Source: a virus. From it: DNA of 64,000 nucleotides. Made by a program: the position numbers and the translations under genes. Of the stretch, positions 55,564 through 62,803 are shown in pieces. The stretch spans positions 55,352-119,351 of the IMG/VR virus record IMGVR_UViG_3300033146_005641, one strand, 5' to 3'. Within the stretch, counting starts at the first letter, position 1. Each line of letters begins with the position of its first letter. Under the pieces are notes generated by a model. That model searched no databases. It was not told the DNA's origin and worked only from the letters and a program-made list of their open reading frames with translations.

Positions 55564-56655
55564 ATGAAAAAGAATCTAAAGGAAAATCTAGTCAAATGGT
55601 TCCTAGAAAATTATTATGATTTATTTTTTAAAATGGAGGAGTGTCAACACGGATATTTAGGTATTAATCCTAATACATATCATCTAGAAGGTAATATCTG
55701 GAAACATACTAAAATGGTATTAGATGAGGTAGATAATTTAGATAATCATTCATCTATAGAACTATACTTAATAGCACTACTTCACGATATAGGTAAACCT
55801 TTTACATATTTTGATAATCACGAATCTAAAAGAAGAAGATTTATTAATCACGAAGCATATAGTACATTTCTTGCTAAGCCAATTTTAGACAGGTTTGAAA
55901 AAAACGTAACTAAAATTGATAAGGAAATGATTCTTAAAACTATTGCTAATCACGGTAGATTTTATAACTATATGGACGATAAAGGTATTACTGAGAAGGG
56001 TCAGAATATTATTTTTGAAATGTATAAAAAAGATTTAAGAGCTTTTGATTATATGAGAAACTTTTTCAAATGTGATCATTTAGGAAGAATTACAGATGAA
56101 CCAAGATCTGATAAAAAGATATTAGATGATTTAAGACCTATTAGATCTAAAATCGAAAATTATTCTTATATTAATACTCAAGAAGTTAAGCCTACTTTAA
56201 GAATCTTAGTAGGTCCTCCTAGAGTAGGAAAGTCTACGTGTACTTCAAAATTAAAAAATGAAAATATCATATCTAGAGACGCACTGGTAGAAAAATACGG
56301 TACTGGGAGTAATTATAATGAAAAATGGAAATCACTAAAAGATGAAGATCATTTTACTATTGATCAGGAACTTCAATCTAATTTTAAAAAATTAGTTAAT
56401 GAAGGAAAAAATATTGTAGTAGATATGACGAATATGTCTTCTAAGTCCAGAAGAAAATGGCTAAAAAGCGTAAAAGGTATTGATAAATATTATAAAATTT
56501 CTAACGTATTTATCGAAGATTTAGAAACTTTAAAATTTAGAAACTCTAGTGAAAAGAATATAGATGAAAATATTATTAAAAATATGATTCTAAGATTTAG
56601 GTGGCCTATGTACGATGAGTTTGATAAAGTCATTTATGAGTGTGATAAAGTATAA
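55564..56655 (+). CDS. HD-Pnk-like RNA/DNA end-healing enzyme (HD phosphoesterase + 5'-OH kinase)
   Basis: 363 residues from the ATG at 55564 after TATAGGAGAGAAA. The N-terminal HD domain has His48 (WKHT), ALLHDIGKPFTYFD (~71-84; HD pair) and INHEAYS (~98). The C-terminal kinase has RILVGPPRVGKSTCTSKL (~212-229; P-loop), SRDALVEKYG (~236) and NIVVDMTNMSSKSRRKWLKS (~281-300). This order is that of bacterial HD-Pnk enzymes (e.g. Runella), which heal 2',3'-phosphate and 5'-OH ends. It would replace T4 PseT (kinase + HAD phosphatase) to repair tRNA cut by host anticodon nucleases. No ligase is in the window. Confidence 0.85.
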   Translation: MKKNLKENLVKWFLENYYDLFFKMEECQHGYLGINPNTYHLEGNIWKHTKMVLDEVDNLDNHSSIELYLIALLHDIGKPFTYFDNHESKRRRFINHEAYSTFLAKPILDRFEKNVTKIDKEMILKTIANHGRFYNYMDDKGITEKGQNIIFEMYKKDLRAFDYMRNFFKCDHLGRITDEPRSDKKILDDLRPIRSKIENYSYINTQEVKPTLRILVGPPRVGKSTCTSKLKNENIISRDALVEKYGTGSNYNEKWKSLKDEDHFTIDQELQSNFKKLVNEGKNIVVDMTNMSSKSRRKWLKSVKGIDKYYKISNVFIEDLETLKFRNSSEKNIDENIIKNMILRFRWPMYDEFDKVIYECDKV

Positions 56656-56787
56656 GAATGAATCTATACAATAATAATATTATTTGTTATTGATTTGACG
56701 ATCATACATATTTTATTTATTCTCATCCGTGAGATATATAATATTTATATTATAAATAAGAAAATTTTAAGCTTATATTTATCTGAT
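56656..56787. other. Non-coding gap after the HD-Pnk gene
   Basis: It holds an AATAATATTATT palindrome, a short hairpin TCTCA-TCCG-TGAGA (56721-56734), and late-box-like octamers on both strands (TATAAATA on minus at 56742-56749 and plus at 56751-56758) with no gene at the right distance. No open frame of note. Confidence 0.5.
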
Positions 56788-56810
56788 TTTAAGTTTTATT
56801 ACACTATAAT
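56788..56810 (+). promoter_or_regulatory. Early-type promoter, full consensus, before a broken gene
   Basis: TTTAAGTTTT at 56788 and TATAAT at 56805-56810, then AAAGAGAAAAGGATAGAAAG before the ATG at 56840. Confidence 0.85.
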
Positions 56811-56839
56811 ATATTATATAAAGAGAAAAGGATAGAAAG

Positions 56840-56990
56840 ATGAAAACGAGATTTAACAATGCTGAATATTATGATTTTATATATGGTGAAGATATTGTTC
56901 ATTAGAAGGATATCCATATTCTGAAGATATTAATTCAGATTTCAACGAGAGCAATTAATATCTTAAATCTAAAATTAATCAATATTTTAT
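56840..56990 (+). pseudogene. Broken small early gene
   Basis: The ATG after the full early leader reads MKTRFNNAEYYDFIYGEDIV and stops at 56903-56905. A shifted frame continues LEGYPYSEDINSDFNESN before another stop, then YLKSKINQYFI. One indel near 56903, and possibly a point mutation in the second stop, broke a gene of ~50 residues. Confidence 0.5.
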
Positions 56991-57005
56991 TTGATTTATA
57001 GAAAG

Positions 57006-57203
57006 ATGAAGTTCAGAGACACTAAATATGGTGATTTAACAGGACAGACCTATGAAGGTAATATTAATGCAAGTGATTTAGGTCTAACCTCTCTAGAAGG
57101 AATATCTTATTTTAAAAGAATAATATCTGATTTTAGTAAACTAGAAGTTGATGATTATATGAAGGAGGTGTTTTATCTGATTTTAAGTTTTATTACAATA
57201 TAA
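57006..57203 (+). CDS. Shortened LRR-like paralogue, repeats lost
   Basis: 65 residues. The head (MKFRDTKYGDLTGQTYEGNI, then NASDLGLTSLEG) and the tail (FKRIISDFSKLEVDDYMK) match the gene at 54583, but all six middle repeats are missing: the first LTSLEG is joined to the last. The end is also changed; after MKEV it reads through into the next promoter (FYLILSFITI). It sits after the broken gene and has only a partial leader (TTATAGAAAG). Probably a decaying copy. Confidence 0.65.
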   Translation: MKFRDTKYGDLTGQTYEGNINASDLGLTSLEGISYFKRIISDFSKLEVDDYMKEVFYLILSFITI

Positions 57204-57204
57204 T
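57182..57204 (+). promoter_or_regulatory. Early-type promoter, full consensus
   Basis: TTTAAGTTTT at 57182 and TATAAT at 57199-57204, overlapping the end of the LRR paralogue; leader AAAGAGAAAAGGATAGAAAG before the ATG at 57234. Confidence 0.85.
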
Positions 57205-57233
57205 ATATTATATAAAGAGAAAAGGATAGAAAG

Positions 57234-57401
57234 ATGGAAGATATTATAATATATTTTTTTGTGATTTTAGGTGTTTTATTATTATGTTGGACATTATTAT
57301 TAATATTTACTTATAATCCGTTAGCGATGTTTATATTGATAATGGTAGGATATGGAGCAATAGAATATAGTTTATATAAAGGAAAAAGAAATGACTTTTA
57401 A
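57234..57401 (+). CDS. Small membrane protein with two membrane segments
   Basis: 55 residues, start exactly after the early leader. Two hydrophobic segments, IIIYFFVILGVLLLCWTLLL (~4-23) and PLAMFILIMVGYGAIEYSLY (~29-48), and a basic tail (KGKRNDF). It overlaps the next gene by 11 bases. Early small membrane proteins often do superinfection exclusion or lysis control, but there is no direct evidence here. Confidence 0.7.
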   Translation: MEDIIIYFFVILGVLLLCWTLLLIFTYNPLAMFILIMVGYGAIEYSLYKGKRNDF

Positions 57402-57903
57402 AGAAGCGTTAAAAATTAAAAAATTAAATTTACCTAATTCTACACAAAAAGGAATTCCCTTAGAGTGGAATGATAAGCATAATAATAAACATAATTTTTT
57501 CGATAGAGTAAAAAGAGCAGATCTCAATAGGAATGAAGTCATTCCTAAAATAGTAAAATCTTTAGATGACTTATCTGATAGACTATCTTACGGTGGACCT
57601 TTTATTATTAATTTCACTAAAAGCAGGTTTTATCTATCCGTATTCGTAGAAACTAAAAACAGAATTCCTAATGAAAAAATTAATAAAATCACTATTAAAA
57701 CTATTTTAACTTGGAATATGAAACTTAGAGATAAAGATAAAATATTAGATATTAATGAAGTTGAAGAACTATATGATTTCGATTTAAGTGAATTTTATAA
57801 AAACGGATTTGTTAGTAGTTATTATGGTAACTTATTGATTGAAGAGAGTATAGATAGAAAATCTTTAGAGGTATTCCCTGATATTATAGAGGTAGAATTA
57901 TGA
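57391..57903 (+). CDS. Unknown protein with an MTFKEAL start
   Basis: 170 residues after AAAGGAAAAAGA. N-terminus MTFKEALKIKKLNLPNSTQK resembles the amphipathic start of capsid-targeted proteins, though the gene is under an early promoter. Mixed alpha/beta: GGPFIINFTKSRFYLSVFVE (~68-87). It overlaps the ATG of the next broken gene (TTATGA). No family recognised. Confidence 0.6.
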   Translation: MTFKEALKIKKLNLPNSTQKGIPLEWNDKHNNKHNFFDRVKRADLNRNEVIPKIVKSLDDLSDRLSYGGPFIINFTKSRFYLSVFVETKNRIPNEKINKITIKTILTWNMKLRDKDKILDINEVEELYDFDLSEFYKNGFVSSYYGNLLIEESIDRKSLEVFPDIIEVEL

Positions 57904-58056
57904 TTTTCTCATTTAATGGACTGATAACAGGGTTGTTAGTCTATCTTTAAATCCAGAATCTATAGGTTTATTTCTTTAAGATCTACACCTCTTATATATA
58001 GAAAAGGTTCTATTAAAAACTTCAAAGAATATGTTCCCATCTTTTCATATAAATAA
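57900..58056 (+). pseudogene. Broken small gene with two frameshifts
   Basis: The ATG overlaps the upstream stop and reads MIFSFNGLITGLLV. Two other frames continue it as SLSLNPESIGLF and then SLRSTPLIYRKGSIKNFKEY with VPIFSYK and a TAA at 58054-58056. Joined by two single-base shifts the protein would have ~50 residues. The 3' end overlaps the gp14 late promoter. Confidence 0.5.
58048..58055 (+). promoter_or_regulatory. T4-type late promoter for gp14
   Basis: TATAAATA, 17 bases upstream of the ATG at 58073. Confidence 0.8.
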
Positions 58057-58072
58057 AATAAAAAGAGAATAT

Positions 58073-58810
58073 ATGGCTTTTAATCTTAATAGACACAATC
58101 ACCCAGACTATCAATTAAAAAATAATCAAATAAACGAACTCATTTCAATGTATGGAGTGGAGTGTGATTTTCTATATGTTGAGAAGGTTAATAAAGATAG
58201 TGTGTTTAAAGATTTTTCACATCTAAAATTTAAAGAAGGGAATTCTAAAAAAGTTGTTTTACTTCCCGAAAATCCTGATGGATTTGACGGTTCTTATAAC
58301 TGGAATCTTTTTGGACTTCAGAACAACCTAGTGGTTAATTTCTTTATTTCTCATCAATCTGTTTTGGATGTTTTATCTCAAAAAGAAAAAGAAGTAAAAG
58401 AGGTATATTCTTTTTTTACTAATAAGCTTTTGGTTTTACCAAATGGCATAATTTTAGAAATTACGGACGTATCTTCAATTATAGAGGGTGTTAATAATTT
58501 ATTTCTATATAATGATATAAAGTCAGCATATAAATTATCTACTAGAGTTTATTATAATTCTAAGCAAAATGAAATGGAATATGATTCTAATAAAAAAGAT
58601 AATCCTGAAGAACTAAAGCAAAATCAACCTCAAGATGAATCTGAAGCACCGAAAATAAATTATCAAGAAGAATCGCCTACAGATAATTATGAACAAAGCT
58701 TTGAAGATTTAGATGAATATTTTAAAAGTTTAGATGAAGAGAATGAATATATTCAAGAAGAGAATAGAATCTCTTCTGGAATTGATAATGTATTCGGGAA
58801 ATTAGGTTAA
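58073..58810 (+). CDS. 14: Neck protein gp14
   Basis: 245 residues (T4 gp14 has 256) from the ATG after AAAAAGAGAATAT. Matches by eye to T4 gp14: LISMYGVECDFLYVEKVNKD (~23-42) with the MRGVECYYVPREFVN segment, WNLFGLQNNLVVNFFISHQS (~77-96) with FGFQVQDEVTLTINPG, and LLVLPNGIILEITDV (~122-136) with LIYFPMDNSLFEI. The last ~80 residues are acidic and disordered, ending ISSGIDNVFGKLG. With gp13 it forms the neck. It is transcribed convergently with the gp16-like gene. Confidence 0.8.
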   Translation: MAFNLNRHNHPDYQLKNNQINELISMYGVECDFLYVEKVNKDSVFKDFSHLKFKEGNSKKVVLLPENPDGFDGSYNWNLFGLQNNLVVNFFISHQSVLDVLSQKEKEVKEVYSFFTNKLLVLPNGIILEITDVSSIIEGVNNLFLYNDIKSAYKLSTRVYYNSKQNEMEYDSNKKDNPEELKQNQPQDESEAPKINYQEESPTDNYEQSFEDLDEYFKSLDEENEYIQEENRISSGIDNVFGKLG

Positions 58811-58843
58811 CGTTCTGTTGAAAAACCAAAATAATCAAATCTG

Positions 58844-58978
58844 CTAACCTGATTTATTAGTAAAAGGTATTTTAGTAGTGTTTTCGTAAATAAAAGAAAA
58901 AGGTAATTTTATATTATTATAATTATATTTAAATTCTTTTTTATTCTGAAGTGGTAAAGGGATATTACATTGTCTCAT
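58844..58978 (-). CDS. Small protein downstream of the gp16-like gene, 44 residues
   Basis: The ATG at 58978 lies one base after the upstream stop and follows AAGGATTAAA. MRQCNIPLPLQNKKEFKYNY, then NNIKLPFSFIYENTTKIPFT. It is not hydrophobic. It could be a remnant or a true small late protein. Confidence 0.5.
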   Translation of the reverse strand: MRQCNIPLPLQNKKEFKYNYNNIKLPFSFIYENTTKIPFTNKSG

Positions 58979-58979
58979 T

Positions 58980-59282
58980 TTAATCCTTCATTAAATCTTC
59001 TAATAGATTTTTAGATTTATTTTCTTTTTTATCTTGTTTAATTTTAGATATGGTTTCTAGAGAATTGGGAATATTTTTATATAGTTCGTTAAAACTCTTA
59101 ACCCCATCCATAATAAGTTTAGATATTTCTATGTGTTCTTCTAGCCGAGAATAGTCTCCTGTAATTAGTTCTTCTACTAATTCTTTATCTAAAACTCTAT
59201 TGTGATCTATTATTTCTGTAATAGCACCTCTAGTTTTATCAAAGTCTTTTGAAAGACTTTTTAATAGTTCTTCTTTATTCAT
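58980..59282 (-). CDS. Probable terminase small subunit (gp16-like)
   Basis: 100 residues from the ATG at 59282 (AGGGG five bases upstream); a GTG two codons earlier is possible. DFDKTRGAITEIIDHNRVLD (~14-33), ELVEELITGDYSRLEEHIEI (~35-54), KLIMDGVKSFNELYKN. This fits the central coiled-coil pattern of gp16 (D...R.....II..N..L..L......D..R..E....L...M...N..L..L). It lacks the N- and C-terminal parts of T4 gp16 (164). The large subunit gp17 is outside the window. Confidence 0.6.
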   Translation of the reverse strand: MNKEELLKSLSKDFDKTRGAITEIIDHNRVLDKELVEELITGDYSRLEEHIEISKLIMDGVKSFNELYKNIPNSLETISKIKQDKKENKSKNLLEDLMKD

Positions 59283-59290
59283 ATACACCC

Positions 59291-61207
59291 CTATCTTCTA
59301 ATAAAACTTGTCATATTTCCGTTTCCGTCGTAATAAATATCTATTGTTAATTTAGTAACACCTTCACCATCTCTATAAACTATAAGTGAAACCCTGTTAT
59401 TAATATACGAGAACGTCGAATTATAGCCTGCAGGAATATCGGCAAAAGCTCCATATACTGCAGTTAAAATATTACCATCAATATCATAAGTAGCTGAAGT
59501 TATATCAGCATTTTCTAAAATTTTATCTAGTGGAGTCTCATCAATTCTTTCGATGTTTAGAGACTTCCATGTTCCATCAGGTAATTTTGTGTATTCTTGA
59601 TAGGGTCTAATAACTATAGATAATTCTGAATGAAAATTAACGGTAGTACCGTTAGATTGAAGATTAGTATATAAAGATTGCGCTGCGCTATTTTGCCATT
59701 CTATTTTATTGCCTAGAACGACCCCTTCAGAAAATAACAAATCAATACCATTAATAGTTATTACACTATTATCGTTTATAGAACTCATATCTTTAGGCCA
59801 TACAGAAGTAGAATACTCACGAACCTCTATTTTAGATATATCTGGAGTTCCTGATAAAACTATACCAGACTCGCCTTCTCCATCGCTTCCATCACTGTAT
59901 GTATATGAGACATCTTCCCCGCCGGTATAATCTGCTATATCTATTATATAATCAACTCCTGTACTTTGATAGGATTCTCTTAAATACTTATCACCCTCTC
60001 TTCCAAGATCAGATATATTATTAGGATTTTCTGTTCCTTTCCATACTATTTGTTGAATTGCTAGAGGAGTCCAAGAACTATTTTTTCTTACATATGATAT
60101 ATTATCTATAGGGGCGTCGTCTACTCCTCCTCCGAAATCCATTTCTACCCAATAGTTATCTCTCGCAGGCGTCTCTAGGCTTCCATCTCTAAGAATCCAT
60201 ATTTTTTCTCCACCACCTGTAGTAGTGTTACCATCATATAGTCCTACACTACCATCAACATTGTTTATATTACCATCAGTAACAAACATAGGTAGATTAT
60301 ATTGAAGATATACATCACCAGGTTCAAAATATCTTCCGGGAATACCGGGAATAGCAAAATCTGTCGGAGGAGGTAGAGTACCTTTATATAAAACTTGAAC
60401 TGCAGCTAGTTCAGCTACTCTAGCCCACCCTTTATTTTTTCTACCATAAACAAATCCATCTACAGGAGCGTCGTCAAAAGCATTATTATATTTATTTTCA
60501 AAATATTCCTTAGTTATTAATACTTTACCTGTTATATCAGCATCAATAACACTTTGTTGAAGATAGGGTGCTTTAATAGAGCCGTATTCCGCTCCACCTC
60601 CATCATAAACCTCAAAAGCATTTCTTCTATCAGAATCAGATGTTCCAATACCTACGGTAAATATTTTATATAATCCTGAATTATCACTACCATCATTAAG
60701 ATTAAATCTTCCGAAAGAAATAGTGTTTGGATTATCTATAACTATACTATCTCCGAAAGCAAATGAATTAGAGCCTGTTTTAAAAGTTCCGGTATTTTCT
60801 ACCCGGGAATTGCTACCACCTACAAATGAAGAAACACCACTAGAAATATTTTGAGTTCCTACTACGAATGAGTCAGGAGCCCCCGCTATATTGCTTTCTC
60901 CTGCTACGAAAGAATAATCACCACTAGAAGTATTTTCACTACCAAAGGCTACTGACGCTATTCCCGACGCCTTAGTATTATTACCACTCGATACTGTATA
61001 GTTTCCTGAGGCTATAGTATTCATACCGAAAGATACTGAATAAGATCCTATAGCCCCTTTAGCTTCTACTGCATCTGAAACATTGCTTGTAGAAAAATCT
61101 ATAGACTTCTGACCTATATCTCCGTATAAAGACGGATCTTTTCCTATTAGTCTCCATCCAAGATTTCCACCTTCAGATATTAATTCTAAACCTGTTGGTT
61201 CTGCCAT
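59291..61207 (-). CDS. Tail fibre/adhesin with YadA-like head repeats
   Basis: 638 residues. Residues ~50-145 are 14-residue repeats of the trimeric-autotransporter head type (SVSFGMNTIASG, TVSSGNNTKASG, SVAFGSENTSSG, SFVAGESNIAGA). A collar/stalk-like part follows (~170-240) and then two parallel modules (DDAPVDGFVYGRKNKGW / DDAPIDNISYVRKNSSW; ~244 and ~362), each followed by a Val-x-Trp/Tyr-Lys-Gly-Thr strand. It ends in a beta-rich C-terminal domain. It should be a trimeric fibre that touches the host surface. It is the longest late gene in this part and has its own late box. Confidence 0.85.
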   Translation of the reverse strand: MAEPTGLELISEGGNLGWRLIGKDPSLYGDIGQKSIDFSTSNVSDAVEAKGAIGSYSVSFGMNTIASGNYTVSSGNNTKASGIASVAFGSENTSSGDYSFVAGESNIAGAPDSFVVGTQNISSGVSSFVGGSNSRVENTGTFKTGSNSFAFGDSIVIDNPNTISFGRFNLNDGSDNSGLYKIFTVGIGTSDSDRRNAFEVYDGGGAEYGSIKAPYLQQSVIDADITGKVLITKEYFENKYNNAFDDAPVDGFVYGRKNKGWARVAELAAVQVLYKGTLPPPTDFAIPGIPGRYFEPGDVYLQYNLPMFVTDGNINNVDGSVGLYDGNTTTGGGEKIWILRDGSLETPARDNYWVEMDFGGGVDDAPIDNISYVRKNSSWTPLAIQQIVWKGTENPNNISDLGREGDKYLRESYQSTGVDYIIDIADYTGGEDVSYTYSDGSDGEGESGIVLSGTPDISKIEVREYSTSVWPKDMSSINDNSVITINGIDLLFSEGVVLGNKIEWQNSAAQSLYTNLQSNGTTVNFHSELSIVIRPYQEYTKLPDGTWKSLNIERIDETPLDKILENADITSATYDIDGNILTAVYGAFADIPAGYNSTFSYINNRVSLIVYRDGEGVTKLTIDIYYDGNGNMTSFIRR

Positions 61208-61254
61208 TTTAATTCCTTTAATTCCTTTGATTTTTTAAGGAATAGTTATTAAAG

Positions 61255-61262
61255 TATTTATA
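61255..61262 (-). promoter_or_regulatory. T4-type late promoter for the fibre gene
   Basis: TATAAATA on the minus strand, 48 bases upstream of the ATG at 61207. AAAGGAATTAAAGGAATT follows. The early promoter on the other strand begins five bases away. Confidence 0.75.
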
Positions 61263-61266
61263 TTAT

Positions 61267-61289
61267 TTTAAGTCAAATTATACTATAAT
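61267..61289 (+). promoter_or_regulatory. Early-type promoter, full consensus
   Basis: TTTAAGTCAA at 61267 and TATAAT at 61284-61289, then AAAGAGAAAAGGATAGAAAG before the ATG at 61319. Confidence 0.85.
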
Positions 61290-61318
61290 ATACTATATAA
61301 AGAGAAAAGGATAGAAAG

Positions 61319-61609
61319 ATGAAAAATTTAAGACATAATCAGAACGTAATTATAGAAGGAGAGGATTTTACTATAGTCGATCTTTTACAAGAAAAAGGTT
61401 ATGAATTTATTAAGGAGTGGTCGAATGATAGAATTTTTGGTAGAAAAAGAACCTTAATAATTTCTAAAGAGAAAAATCAAGATTTAGATGATTGGAAAGG
61501 TGTAGTTCAATTAGAAAATTTAGAAAAAGTTTTTATTAATGGTAGTAGATATATGGTAGTTGTAAAAGATATAAATGCTTGTGAGGGTGTAGCTTTTATT
61601 AAAATTTAA
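61319..61609 (+). CDS. Early protein of unknown function
   Basis: 96 residues right after the early leader. MKNLRHNQNVIIEGEDFTIV, then DRIFGRKRTLIISKEKNQDL (~40-59), a small beta-rich protein. It is the first gene of the unit with the kinase-nucleotidyltransferase fusion. Not recognised. Confidence 0.65.
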   Translation: MKNLRHNQNVIIEGEDFTIVDLLQEKGYEFIKEWSNDRIFGRKRTLIISKEKNQDLDDWKGVVQLENLEKVFINGSRYMVVVKDINACEGVAFIKI

Positions 61610-61653
61610 GAGTTTTATTATATAATATCTTAAAACAACAACTAGGATATTAT

Positions 61654-62484
61654 ATGATAGTAATGCTTTTAGGAAAAGCGGGAGCAGGTAAAACTACTAT
61701 TGCTAAAGAAATGGAGAAATACATTAAAGATTCCTTCGTAATAGACGGGGATGAATTAAGAGCAGAAACTAAAAATATTGATATTTCTCTTCAGGGTAGA
61801 GAGGCAAATATGCATCTAGGTTTAGGTCGAGCCAGAAGATTAGCTGATCTAGGATTTATAGTATTTGTATCTATGCAAGCACCTATTAAGGAAATTCGTG
61901 AACAATATTTAGGCGAAAACGATATTCAAATACTAATAGAAAACTTTGGCGAAAATCCTAAAGATGAGGCGGGATATAATAAAAATTTTTCTCCAGATTA
62001 TTCGGATGTGTATTTAAAGCAATCTCTTCAAGATTTTAATCCTGAAGATTTCTATAATAAAATATTTAAAAAAGTATTAGTACCTGCTAGATTTCAGGGT
62101 TTTCATAAAGGACATAAAGTAGTTTTAGAAGAGGCTAGGAGATTAAGTCCAAATATTACTGTAGCTTTAAGGGTTGATGAGAATGATATTATTGATCTAG
62201 AAAAAAATGTTAAATTATTAGAATCTAGAGGATATAGAGTCGTATTATCTCCTGATATTGATGATGATTGGACAAAATTTGCTAATAATTATGACATCTA
62301 TGTTCAAGGCAATCCTGTAGTTATTGAAAAATTTAAAAATTCGAAATGTAAATTGCATTTTGTACCTAGGTATGGAGATGTATCTGGAACTAATATTAGA
62401 AATAATATAAAATCAGGTAAAATACCTTTACATAATGTAGATGAAGATGTAGCTGAACTTATAAAAGAGGAAATTAATTGTTAA
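61654..62484 (+). CDS. Fusion of an APS-kinase-like domain and a HxGH nucleotidyltransferase
   Basis: 276 residues. N-terminal domain (~1-115): P-loop GKAGAGKTTIA (~7-17), FVIDGDELRAETKN (~28-41), GREANMHLGLGRARRLADLG (~48-67) and VFVSMQAPIKEIRE (~70-83), the pattern of adenylylsulfate kinase (CysC). C-terminal domain (~140-265): VPARFQGFHKGHKVVL (~143-158; HxGH) and GDVSGTNIRNNIKSGK (~245-260; SGTxIR), the pattern of NMN/APS-type adenylyltransferases. Kinase-first order recalls animal PAPS synthase, but the second domain is much smaller than ATP sulfurylase. A NAD-related NMNAT role is the main alternative. Confidence 0.8.
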   Translation: MIVMLLGKAGAGKTTIAKEMEKYIKDSFVIDGDELRAETKNIDISLQGREANMHLGLGRARRLADLGFIVFVSMQAPIKEIREQYLGENDIQILIENFGENPKDEAGYNKNFSPDYSDVYLKQSLQDFNPEDFYNKIFKKVLVPARFQGFHKGHKVVLEEARRLSPNITVALRVDENDIIDLEKNVKLLESRGYRVVLSPDIDDDWTKFANNYDIYVQGNPVVIEKFKNSKCKLHFVPRYGDVSGTNIRNNIKSGKIPLHNVDEDVAELIKEEINC

Positions 62485-62711
62485 TATTAAAATCTATAAT
62501 ATATAGAGTTCTTAGAATACTCTTACTTTTAATAGTTAGTTTTATTATTTTAGGAAATATTAATACGGCTTTAAGCATCTCACTTTTAGATGCTTTAATA
62601 GCTACAATATATTATTATTATTTTGATATAGTTTGGGAGAAGATAACACCCTCAATTAAAGAGTTAGGGATTAGGATAAAATATAGGAAATTTAATGAGC
62701 GAAAATTATGA
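62478..62711 (+). CDS. DUF2061-like small membrane protein
   Basis: 77 residues from a TTG that overlaps the upstream stop; GAGGAAATTAA precedes. Two hydrophobic stretches (VLRILLLLIVSFIILGNINT, ~11-30; LDALIATIYYYYFDIVWEKI, ~37-56) with R at the front and YxFxxVWE in the second match the DUF2061 pattern (R...WR......A....D......YY.HE..W). I recall DUF2061 proteins beside or fused to CysC in bacteria, which supports sulfate-related function of the cassette. Confidence 0.65.
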   Translation: MLILKSIIYRVLRILLLLIVSFIILGNINTALSISLLDALIATIYYYYFDIVWEKITPSIKELGIRIKYRKFNERKL

Positions 62712-62803
62712 ATAGAAGATGCTTAACACTAGTGAAGAAGTATATTTTTATAAACCTATTTTAATGGATTTTTAAGACGGAATTTTAATATATAAGGATT
62801 TAA

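Noticed and set aside
56742-56758. Late-box octamers on both strands after the HD-Pnk gene
   Set aside because: No start codon with a frame at the expected distance on either strand; chance hits are likely in such AT-rich DNA.
62718-62774. 18-residue frame before the sulfotransferase
   Set aside because: No promoter or clear leader; too short to support.
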